A stretch of DNA of 5,027 nt. Source: Acidimicrobiaceae bacterium (GTDB lineage: Bacteria > Actinomycetota > Acidimicrobiia > Acidimicrobiales > Acidimicrobiaceae). The position numbers were made by a program, and so were the translations under genes. The notes beneath the pieces are model-generated. The model did not search any database. It worked only from the letters and a program-made list of their open reading frames with translations, and was not told the DNA's origin. Each line of letters opens with the position of its first letter. Position 1 is the first letter of the stretch. The stretch is taken from the NCBI GenBank assembly GCA_013044415.1, contig JABEUO010000177.1:1-5027 (forward strand). The letters run 5' to 3'. This document shows positions 1 to 5,027 of the stretch, in pieces.

Positions 1-53
1 ACACCCGCTGGCTCATTTTCTGGCATCTCGCCAGTCTTATCGGCTAAAGTCAA
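1..53 (-). CDS. Probable second ABC importer permease (DppC/OppC type), N-terminal fragment
   Basis: Partial reading frame running off the left edge, so only 17 complete codons are visible (M-T-L-A-D-K-T-G-E-M-P-E-N-E-P-A-G). It would start at TTG 53-51. AGGGGAAG (63-56) lies just upstream, with 5 nt between the G run and TTG, a good ribosome-binding site. An in-frame TGA lies a few codons upstream, so TTG is the first usable start. An internal ATG at 26-24 has no comparable site. The start is 61 bp after the stop of the first permease on the same strand. Dpp/Opp operons normally place the C-type permease there, and those proteins commonly begin with a short hydrophilic, acidic stretch before the first membrane helix, as seen here. 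The assignment rests on position and this N-terminal character. No diagnostic permease motif is in view. Confidence 0.5.
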   Translation of the reverse strand, partial: MTLADKTGEMPENEPAG

Positions 54-114
54 CTCTTCCCCTAGTCACAGATATCTTCGAAGCGACATTGAATAGTTTC
101 ATGAGAACCCCTCA

Positions 115-1062
115 TCATCCGTAGCGGACACGAGGATCGAGGATTGCATATGCCAGATCGGCGAGCAAGTTACCTACCACGGTAGCGACACCTACAACCA
201 AGATGATTCCGAGCAGTAATGGATAGTCCTGATTGACAGCCGCATTGAAGAAATCAAAACCGGTGCCAGGATAATTAAACACCGCTTCAGTTATAAGGCC
301 GGCGGTAAAGACGCCGGGCAGGCTCAAACCGACGAGGGTGGCGATCGGAATCAATGAGTTCCTCAACATATGCTTGAAGAGGATTACCCTCTGAGAAAGT
401 CCCTTTGCTTTGGCGGTCCGGACCCAATCCTGCGCCAGTGATTCAATAGCAGAAGACCTCATATAACGTGAATACGCAGCAAAGTTGATAAGGGTCAGTG
501 TGAGTATTGGCAGAACAAGGGCACGGGGATCGGTCAACACCTGGCCAATTGTCGCCCCCTGAGGCGCCTCAGCTGGAAACCACTTCAACTTCTCGGCAAA
601 GGCTATTATGAGCAGGAGTCCGAGCCAAAACGATGGCATCGAGTAGAGGATGAAGGATACCCCGGTGATGATATAGTCGAGGGCCTTGTTCCTCCTCACC
701 GCTTGAACGATTCCAACCGGAATGGCGATAAGAACCGATATTACTAAAGCGGTGCCAACCAGCAGAATCGTCTTAGGTAACTCCCTTTGTAATATCGACG
801 TCACCGGCTCGTTGAGTTTGAATGAACTCTGCAGATTTCCGTGCAGCAGTCCGTCGACATAGTCCCAGTACTGGACGAACAGTGGACGATCAAGCCCATA
901 TTGATGATTGAACGCCTGAATCTGAACCTGGGTAGCCCTCGGCCCAAGGAGGCCCTTTGCCGGCCCACCAGGGAGAATATGTTCAAGTAAGAAGGCGATT
1001 ATCGTCACACCGATGATGACAATGACCGATTGCCCAATTCTTCGCACCAGATATGCCGTCAT
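115..1062 (-). CDS. ABC transporter permease, DppB/OppB family (peptide/nickel/opine-type importer)
   Basis: Integral membrane subunit of a peptide/nickel-class ABC importer. It forms the translocation pore with a second permease and couples to cytoplasmic ATPases. The 315 aa are typical of DppB. Residues 1-30 hold the first hydrophobic helix after Y-L-V-R-R, typical of the B-type N-terminal domain. The stretch to about residue 95 is the extracytoplasmic segment with the family-like Y-G-L-D-R-P-L-F-V-Q-Y pattern (55-65). Further membrane segments lie at about 98-121, 131-157, 182-199, 236-258 and 281-306. The EAA coupling loop is clear at about 212-239 (DWVRTAKAKG, ending in R-N-S-L-I-P). The E-A-V-F-N-Y-P-G-T-G motif at 259-268 and the C-terminal L-D-P-R-V-R-Y are also typical of the family. 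The ATG start fits the usual N-terminus, although its ribosome site is weak: GGGAG ends 12 nt upstream. It lies downstream of the binding protein and upstream of the probable second permease on the same strand. The transported substrate cannot be read from the sequence. Confidence 0.95.
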   Translation of the reverse strand: MTAYLVRRIGQSVIVIIGVTIIAFLLEHILPGGPAKGLLGPRATQVQIQAFNHQYGLDRPLFVQYWDYVDGLLHGNLQSSFKLNEPVTSILQRELPKTILLVGTALVISVLIAIPVGIVQAVRRNKALDYIITGVSFILYSMPSFWLGLLLIIAFAEKLKWFPAEAPQGATIGQVLTDPRALVLPILTLTLINFAAYSRYMRSSAIESLAQDWVRTAKAKGLSQRVILFKHMLRNSLIPIATLVGLSLPGVFTAGLITEAVFNYPGTGFDFFNAAVNQDYPLLLGIILVVGVATVVGNLLADLAYAILDPRVRYG

Positions 1063-1085
1063 CCGAAGGAAACACTCCCAGACAT

Positions 1086-1107
1086 AAAAAATGACACCAC
1101 CGTGTCA
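1086..1107 (-). terminator. Hairpin with T6 tract just upstream of the permease gene (terminator or attenuator candidate)
   Basis: Read on the minus strand, a perfect 6-bp stem TGACAC/GTGTCA (1107-1102 with 1097-1092) with a 4-nt GGTG loop is followed at once by six T (1091-1086). This is the layout of a rho-independent terminator, but the stem is short and only half G:C, so termination is probably partial. It sits between the binding-protein stop and the permease start, ending 23 nt before the permease ATG. It could reduce read-through from the binding-protein gene. Confidence 0.5.
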
Positions 1108-1203
1108 GCACCACCCCGTAATAAAAAGTTACAACCCCCAGCCAAATCTACTTGCCCCGCAGGACTAGCCAGAAAGACTCAAGCAACCCATTTTACATAT
1201 TCC

Positions 1204-1236
1204 GCCGCCCCGCTGAGATAACCCCAACGGGGCGGC
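1204..1236 (-). terminator. GC-rich stem-loop immediately after the binding-protein gene
   Basis: A perfect 9-bp inverted repeat, GCCGCCCCG (1204-1212) and CGGGGCGGC (1228-1236), encloses a 15-nt loop. It begins 17 bp beyond the stop of the solute-binding protein. On the minus strand no T run follows, so it is not a classic terminator. It could protect the 3' end of the binding-protein message from exonucleases or act together with the T-tract hairpin about 100 nt further on. Such elements are known between binding-protein and permease genes in several ABC importer operons; the role here is inferred. Confidence 0.5.
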
Positions 1237-1253
1237 AGAATCAAGTTATAAGA

Positions 1254-3104
1254 CTAGCCCTTTAGGTACCAAGTCTCGGGGGTCAAGTCCAGGTATGCGT
1301 TCTGGGTCACTCCACCGAGCTTGTTACTTATCATCGACAATTCATAAGGAGGATACGGCTGCCATACGTTCGGCAGTTGCTTCACAAGGTAGTCCTGATA
1401 GGCATTCAGAGCAGCCTGCGGGTTAGCCGAGGTGTGGGTCGCATTGATTAGAGCATCCGTCTTAGGATCGGAATAGTTTCCGTAGTTCGATCCAGCTCCG
1501 GTCGCATATAGCTCTCCACCTGTTGGGTAGTTGTCAGGAGAATACTCCCAGCCACCGCCCCAGTTTTCCATGGTCCACTTGCAACTTGCGTCGGTCGGCT
1601 TACAGGTAACAGCGTTGGAAATGACCTGATTGAACGGTGCAGAGGAAAGTGCAATCTGAATTCCGGCTTGAGACGCCGCTGACTTCAGGGCTTCCATCGA
1701 CTGGGCTAAAGCAGTCGTCCCAGACATGTACTGGAGTCCCATCGAAAGTTTCGTCCCAGCCGCTACTCCAGCTCCGCACTGATTTGCGCCCGATCCGGGA
1801 GACGTGCAGGTATCTACCCCACCTGGCGTCACGGTCCAGCCGTGAGCCTTCAGAAGTGCAATCGCATTCGATATGGAGTAGGGATACGGATTGGTCATTG
1901 AAGTCGCATCGGCAAATGGGTTGGCCGGGTGCGTCGGAACCGGGCCGTAAGTCGGCGAAGCCAGTCCCTTATAGAACGAGGTAACCCACTGGGGCTGATC
2001 TACCAGCTCTTGGAAGGCCTGCCTGAAGTAAAGCTGCGAATAGACGGGCCCAAGAACCGGATTGTGGTAGTTCTCAACGAAGTAGTTGATACCAAAGTCA
2101 TACCAAGGATTAAAGGTGTATCCCTGACTAACTATACGAGCCTTTTGTGCTAGGTCGGAAACTGGTATGTATCCATACGTGATCGCACCACTGCCAGCCG
2201 AAAGGACGTTGAACTCGGCAGTTTCTGTGGTAAAGGGCAACTCGACAAATTGCGAGAGGCTCGGCTTGACCGGTCCAGAGTACTTAGGATTCGGGACGAA
2301 GACCGCTTTACCTTGGGTGGTAAACGATGACAATTTCCACGGCCCATCTACGACTTGCCAAATTGGATTGGTGCCGTAAGTTGAGAGGTCCCTCGATTGA
2401 GCATCTAAGAACTTATAGACAGCCTGTGCGCCCGCAGTCGTCGTATCCGGCAGATTCGCCGCAGTAGGACTAGGGGTAGGATCGGTCGCTGCCGTCTTGT
2501 CCCACGCCATCGGAAGTGGAGTAATCTGAGAAAGTTCGTTATAGGTAAACCAGGTCGGGTTGTAGCTCTTGTTCAGGTTGAAAACGACCGTGTTTGCGCT
2601 GGTAGCCTGGTAGCTAGTGACGTTGTCAGGGAATGACCCCGGAACGTAAGCGGCCCAACCCGATGTGTTCGCCTTGAGTAGGTTCATCCAAAACACCACG
2701 TCACGGGCACTTACCGTCTCGCCATCAGACCAGACGTATGGCTTCAATGTAATCGTGACAGTCTGATTATTGTTCGAATAGACCGGTGGATTAGCCAGGC
2801 TCAAGGAGTTGTTGATCACCGCCTGCTGTCCGACTCCAAAGAAATACAGCGGACGATACATGAGTATCTGGAACTGAGCGAGATTGTTGATCGAGAAAAA
2901 CTGACCCGGTGTCATAGGAAATATATAGTTCGGAGGTGCCCCAGGCCCCTCTGCGAAGTATGCAGTACCGCCGGCGATCTTCGTCTGCGCCGCCGTCGTA
3001 CTAGAAGATGAGGACGACCCGCTGCCACAAGCCGCAAGCACCATTGATGCTCCGGCGGCCCCAGCCACGAAAGTCGCGCCTCGCTTTTTAAGCGATAGTC
3101 TCAT
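1254..3104 (-). CDS. ABC transporter substrate-binding lipoprotein, family 5 (DppA/OppA-like)
   Basis: Extracytoplasmic substrate receptor of the importer, anchored by a lipid and delivering ligand to the permeases downstream. Residues 1-26 form a lipoprotein signal: K-K-R, a hydrophobic stretch, then lipobox V-L-A-A-C with Cys26 as the lipidated residue. A flexible Gly/Ser/Thr linker (27-42) follows. The mature domain carries SBP_bac_5 hallmarks: Y-V-W-S-D-G-E-T-V-S-A-R-D-V-V-F at about 123-138, D-G-P-W-K-L at 253-258, the Y-F-R-Q-A-F-Q-E-L-V-D region at 359-369, and A-L-L-K-A-H-G-W at 416-423. The length, 616 aa, is slightly above the common 500-600. Cys433/Cys443 and Cys501/Cys508 probably form two disulfides in the outer lobe. 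The ATG start is supported by the complete signal peptide and by AAGGGG 3 nt upstream (3113-3108). It is the first visible gene of the operon. Family-5 proteins bind peptides, nickel, sugars, opines and others, so the ligand is not predicted. Confidence 0.95.
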   Translation of the reverse strand: MRLSLKKRGATFVAGAAGASMVLAACGSGSSSSSSTTAAQTKIAGGTAYFAEGPGAPPNYIFPMTPGQFFSINNLAQFQILMYRPLYFFGVGQQAVINNSLSLANPPVYSNNNQTVTITLKPYVWSDGETVSARDVVFWMNLLKANTSGWAAYVPGSFPDNVTSYQATSANTVVFNLNKSYNPTWFTYNELSQITPLPMAWDKTAATDPTPSPTAANLPDTTTAGAQAVYKFLDAQSRDLSTYGTNPIWQVVDGPWKLSSFTTQGKAVFVPNPKYSGPVKPSLSQFVELPFTTETAEFNVLSAGSGAITYGYIPVSDLAQKARIVSQGYTFNPWYDFGINYFVENYHNPVLGPVYSQLYFRQAFQELVDQPQWVTSFYKGLASPTYGPVPTHPANPFADATSMTNPYPYSISNAIALLKAHGWTVTPGGVDTCTSPGSGANQCGAGVAAGTKLSMGLQYMSGTTALAQSMEALKSAASQAGIQIALSSAPFNQVISNAVTCKPTDASCKWTMENWGGGWEYSPDNYPTGGELYATGAGSNYGNYSDPKTDALINATHTSANPQAALNAYQDYLVKQLPNVWQPYPPYELSMISNKLGGVTQNAYLDLTPETWYLKG

Positions 3105-3130
3105 TTGCCCCTTGAAACCTTCCCTATTTC

Positions 3131-3165
3131 AATTACTAACTGCGGAGACATTTGTCCACAGTCAA
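3131..3165 (-). promoter_or_regulatory. Weak promoter candidate for the transporter operon
   Basis: On the minus strand TTGACT (3165-3160) matches the sigma-70 -35 consensus in five of six positions and lies about 55 bp upstream of the binding-protein ATG. The expected -10 region has no good hexamer. The nearest AT-rich match, TTAGTAATT (3139-3131), sits at a spacing of about 20 bp, which is too long. Only the -35 element is persuasive, so the true start of transcription may be elsewhere in this gap. Confidence 0.22.
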
Positions 3166-3340
3166 ACACGGTCCCCCCCCCACTTGACCTGAGCCTCCAA
3201 CATGTTATGCATAGGACTTTGCCACAAATCCTTATGCCGCCAGAAACCCCGGACGCCAGAAGCGCGAGTGAACCACGCCCCTAAATCTATCACATAGTGC
3301 CAGAATGCCCTACCGGACAGCGACAAATCTTTTCCCCAGA

Positions 3341-3401
3341 GGACGGCCTTTCAAGAGAAAATCGTCCAAAAGAGTCGTTCCAAGCTGTCTAGCTGCAACG
3401 A
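3341..3401. repeat. Two adjacent 27-nt imperfect inverted repeats of matching architecture
   Basis: Dyad one (3341-3367) has outer arms GGACG/CGTCC, inner arms TTTC/GAAA and loop AAGA. Dyad two (3375-3401) has outer arms TCGTT/AACGA, inner arms AGCT/AGCT and loop GTCT. Each is built as 5 bp, a 3/2-nt internal loop, 4 bp and a 4-nt loop, and they are separated by 7 nt (AAAAGAG). The sequences differ, so this is shared geometry rather than a duplicated repeat. The stems are short. They could be part of a leader or small RNA, protein-binding sites, or chance. Confidence 0.35.
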
Positions 3402-3867
3402 TACAGTCTTTGTGTTTAACTCCGTTTTAGCACCTTTTTAGTTGTCAGCAACTTCGGGCTGATGGGAGGAGACACACCATTTGACATGCTCTTATGGCAC
3501 ATTCCTTCAGCCTCTACGGCTCAGTGATCCCACACTACTTTCCAATAAGGGAGCTTGCAAGAGGAAACTATCGGACAAATTACCAGGTAGTAGGGTTTCT
3601 GCGGACATTACCTCGAAGAATATACGTATCCTGAAAAAAACGGGAAATATTCACCTCAAAACCGATCAGAAGGCCGATCGGGTCCCCAATAGAGCCAGCT
3701 CGTATTAAAACTGATGTTGAAAACGAGGGTGAAAACAGAGTCAGGCCCGCTTGAAAGACACCACGATCGTTGTGAGCTCCTACCATTTCGACTCCAGGGA
3801 GTATCAGTTCTATTTTCACCGCAATTTGCAGTAAGATCTCATTGGAAGCCCAAATCTAACACCAGTT

Positions 3868-3873
3868 GGGGTG
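3868..3873 (+). promoter_or_regulatory. Ribosome-binding site deciding the TTG start of the tautomerase
   Basis: GGGGTG lies 4 nt before TTG 3878. It overlaps the alternative upstream TTG at 3866, which therefore cannot use it. Together with the Pro codon following TTG 3878 it fixes the shorter start. Confidence 0.65.
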
Positions 3874-3877
3874 TATT

Positions 3878-4057
3878 TTGCCACTCATACAGGTCTCAAT
3901 GTTCGAAGGAAGTAGTGCAGATGATCGGAGGCTGCTCGCCAAAAGACTGACCGACGTGGTTCGGGAGACCCTCAATGTATCCCCTGAGGCGATCAGCGTG
4001 GTAATCTACGAAGTCCCGCCCGAAGATTGGGCGGTGGCTGGCAAGTCTCTCGGTTAA
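3878..4057 (+). CDS. Tautomerase family protein (4-oxalocrotonate tautomerase-like), TTG start
   Basis: A 59-codon gene giving a 58-residue mature chain after Met removal, the size of the 4-oxalocrotonate tautomerase family (about 62 aa), which forms small multimers and uses N-terminal Pro1 as the catalytic base. The start is TTG 3878, directly followed by CCA (Pro), with GGGGTG (3868-3873) 4 nt upstream. A longer start at TTG 3866 would bury Pro1 and lose the ribosome site. Family features, with Pro as 1: P-L-I-Q-V at 1-5, F-E-G at 8-10, the helix D-R-R-L-L-A-K-R-L-T-D at 15-25, and V-V-I-Y-E-V-P-P-E-D-W at 40-50. The G at 54 and K at 55 resemble the usual A-V-A-G-K end. Unlike canonical 4-OT, positions 11 and 39 are Ser rather than the two catalytic Arg, while Trp50 replaces Phe50 as in several family members. 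A 2-hydroxymuconate substrate is therefore doubtful and the physiological reaction is unknown. No clear promoter is visible; TAAGAT (3832-3837) is a weak -10 candidate. The family call is firm. Confidence 0.88.
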   Translation: MPLIQVSMFEGSSADDRRLLAKRLTDVVRETLNVSPEAISVVIYEVPPEDWAVAGKSLG

Positions 4058-4096
4058 CTCTTCCTGGTAAGTCTTGCTGGCCGTGGCCGATTAATT

Positions 4097-4126
4097 CACA
4101 AACTTGGCACCCGCCAAACTCGTGTG
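4097..4126 (+). other. Stem-loop downstream of the tautomerase gene
   Basis: TTGGC (4104-4108) pairs with GCCAA (4113-4117) around the loop ACCC. CACA (4097-4100) can pair with TGTG (4123-4126) beyond an internal loop. It starts about 40 nt after the tautomerase stop. No T run follows, so it is at best a weak or factor-dependent 3' end. Confidence 0.25.
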
Positions 4127-4282
4127 AGTGACTAAAGCCAGTCTATGGAAGCTGGAGGTATTGGTTTTCCTGGACTCCTCATAATGGGTAGCCCTAAATC
4201 AAATTTCAAAAACGCGGCATAACATTGCCCTTTTATTGGTTCTTGACTAGGTGAACAAAGAGCTGGACCAACAAAGATGCGC

Positions 4283-4287
4283 GAGGT
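4283..4287 (+). promoter_or_regulatory. Ribosome-binding site deciding the GTG start of the peroxiredoxin
   Basis: GAGGT lies 7 nt before GTG 4295, an ideal spacing. The upstream in-frame ATG at 4277 has only weak purine stretches before it and would place this motif inside the coding sequence. Confidence 0.65.
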
Positions 4288-4294
4288 AGCTGCT

Positions 4295-4777
4295 GTGACG
4301 ATTCAGGTAGGCGAGACGATTCCAACGGTCGATATTGTTGCGATCGAAAAGGGTGAGTCGACTAAGGTAAAGACTTCCGAGATACTCGGTAAGGGCAAGG
4401 TCGTACTGTTTGGTGTTCCGGGGGCCTTTACTCCCACCTGCTCCGACTACCACCTTCCCGGCTTTGTAATCCGATCAGAGGAACTTAAAGCCAAGGGCGT
4501 CGACAAGGTTTTCTGCGTGGCAGTCAATGACCCCTTTGTCATGAAAGCTTGGGGAGAATCCCAGGGAATAGCAGACGAGGTCACCCTATTGGCCGACGGT
4601 AACGGCGAATTTGCATCCGCCACGGGTCTGGTATTGGATGCCCACGGCTCGGCAATGGGCAACAGATCGAGGCGCTTCGCAGCGATCCTTCAAGATGGCG
4701 TGGTTACTTCCTTGGAAGTAGAGCCAGGGGGTGGACTGACCGTCTCGTCCGCAGAATCCATCCTGTCAAAACTCTAG
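4295..4777 (+). CDS. Peroxiredoxin, Prx5/PrxII type (thiol peroxidase)
   Basis: Cytosolic thiol peroxidase that reduces hydrogen peroxide, organic hydroperoxides and often peroxynitrite at a reactive cysteine. Started at GTG 4295 it has 160 residues, the usual size for bacterial Prx5, and begins M-T-I-Q-V-G-E-T-I-P as family members do. The ATG at 4277 would add six residues and has a poorer ribosome site. The active-site loop V-P-G-A-F-T-P-T-C-S gives the PxxxTxxC motif with Pro42, Thr46 and peroxidatic Cys49, followed by the Prx5-specific H-L-P-G-F. A second Cys74 lies in V-F-C-V-A-V-N-D-P-F, as in plant type II enzymes. The catalytic Arg is Arg127 in R-S-R-R-F. The C-terminal resolving Cys found in human PRDX5 is replaced by Val150 (G-L-T-V-S), so this is a one-Cys enzyme or one resolved through Cys74 or an external thiol. 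The gene is 237 bp after the tautomerase on the same strand and ends before a strong terminator. I see no clear promoter. Confidence 0.95.
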   Translation: MTIQVGETIPTVDIVAIEKGESTKVKTSEILGKGKVVLFGVPGAFTPTCSDYHLPGFVIRSEELKAKGVDKVFCVAVNDPFVMKAWGESQGIADEVTLLADGNGEFASATGLVLDAHGSAMGNRSRRFAAILQDGVVTSLEVEPGGGLTVSSAESILSKL

Positions 4778-4854
4778 CTTTAAAGAAGCCTTCGATTTCA
4801 CTACATTGATCACGTAGAGGTCAACTCGAATAGCTATCAACGATAGACAAGTCC

Positions 4855-4894
4855 ATGGAGCCCGGTATCCCCCACCGGGCTCCATTGTTTTCTT
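4855..4894 (+). terminator. Rho-independent terminator of the peroxiredoxin gene
   Basis: A perfect 12-bp GC-rich stem, ATGGAGCCCGGT (4855-4866) with ACCGGGCTCCAT (4874-4885), closes a 7-nt loop ATCCCCC and is followed by TGTTTTCTT. It lies 77 bp past the peroxiredoxin stop. The T-rich tail is on the plus side only, so it acts on rightward transcription. Confidence 0.9.
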
Positions 4895-5027
4895 GAAATC
4901 GACCCGAGCAGTCCTCTAAGTAGCGGAACCACCATCGCCAGCTAAGAAAACAGATAGATATGTAGTCGGCTGCTGCTTCCTTTCAACAGTGAGCCTCCGG
5001 AGCACCCGAGCAGAAATAGCGCTCTAC
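4895..5027. other. Right-edge intergenic sequence, no gene seen
   Basis: No start codon with a usable ribosome site opens a frame to the edge on the plus strand, and no tRNA can be folded here on either strand. The only pattern is the 10-bp direct repeat ACCCGAGCAG at 4902-4911 and 5004-5013. Confidence 0.5.

Larger units (their letters stand above)
3105..3877. other. 773-bp intergenic region between divergent genes, no convincing gene
   Basis: This stretch separates the leftward transporter operon from the rightward tautomerase gene and should hold the promoters of both. The reading frames in it are short and overlapping and resemble no protein family I recognise. The best, 3481-3708 plus, has only a TTG start with a GGAGGAG about 9 nt upstream. 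I see no tRNA, rRNA or recognisable riboswitch. Visible structure comprises a nine-C run (3173-3181) and overlapping palindromes AACATGTT and TATGCATA (3199-3213). There are also two adjacent 27-nt imperfect dyads (3341-3367 and 3375-3401) and a 12-bp dyad ACTCC-AG-GGAGT (3791-3802). A decayed gene or a small RNA cannot be excluded. Confidence 0.6.

Noticed and set aside
3276..3296. TGGCAC on the minus strand (CTGGCACTATGTGATAG, about 3302-3286) as a sigma-54 promoter
   Set aside because: The GC element required at -12 is missing at the correct distance.
3580..3819. 79-codon minus-strand frame opposite the intergenic region
   Set aside because: It has a GTG start without a ribosome-binding site, no recognisable motif, and overlaps other equally weak frames.
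3714..3950. 78-codon plus-strand frame overlapping the tautomerase in another frame
   Set aside because: It overlaps the start of a protein with clear family identity and lacks a family match of its own.
4145..4222. A 25-codon frame after the tautomerase, with a G-I-G-F-P-G-L-L-I start that recalls TatA N-termini
   Set aside because: There is no Shine-Dalgarno sequence before the ATG, the hydrophobic helix is far too short for TatA, and the resemblance covers only a few common residues.
4243..4271. TTGACT upstream of the peroxiredoxin as a -35 box
   Set aside because: No -10-like hexamer lies 16-19 bp downstream, and the predicted transcript start would fall at or inside the gene's translation start.
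4980..5027. Possible minus-strand tRNA at the right edge, because GTAGAGCGC resembles the 3' half of a D-arm
   Set aside because: The following bases cannot form an anticodon stem, and no T-loop TTCGA-type sequence follows.
1..5027. CRISPR array, insertion sequence, prophage or toxin-antitoxin module
   Set aside because: There are no regularly spaced repeats, no transposase or integrase frame, no terminal inverted repeats with target duplication, and no paired small toxin/antitoxin genes.

Overview
The window holds ordinary bacterial chromosomal genes of roughly 50% GC. A lipoprotein with a Leu-Ala-Ala-Cys lipobox followed by a Gly/Ser/Thr-rich linker, a Cys-rich actinobacterial style of family-5 solute-binding protein, and frequent TTG/GTG starts suggest an actinobacterium. 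A moderate-GC lineage such as the Acidimicrobiia is possible. This assignment is inference from protein style, not from a marker gene.

Left part, minus strand (read right to left): an ABC importer operon of the peptide/nickel/opine (Dpp/Opp) class. It starts with a solute-binding lipoprotein (3104-1254), followed after a 191-bp gap by a DppB/OppB-type permease (1062-115). The probable N-terminus of a second, DppC/OppC-type permease then runs off the left edge (53-<1). ATPase subunits are expected beyond the edge but are not in view. The binding-protein to permease gap holds two hairpins, one GC-rich without a T tract and one weaker with a T6 tract. Both are placed so that they could limit read-through and keep the binding protein in excess of the membrane subunits.

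Middle (3105-3877): 773 bp between the divergent binding-protein gene and the tautomerase gene, with no convincing gene. It contains a C9 run, two overlapping octamer palindromes and two adjacent 27-nt imperfect dyads of matching architecture. It also holds a short dyad near the tautomerase gene.

Right part, plus strand: a 59-residue 4-oxalocrotonate tautomerase-family protein whose TTG start places the catalytic proline directly after Met. It keeps Pro1 but has Ser at both of the classic arginine positions. After 237 bp comes a Prx5/PrxII-type peroxiredoxin, best started at GTG 4295 and ending in a strong rho-independent terminator (4855-4894). The last ~130 bp hold no recognisable gene.

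No clearly new multi-gene system is visible. The most notable points are the atypical tautomerase active site, the tandem hairpins inside the transporter operon, and the structured but geneless divergent region.
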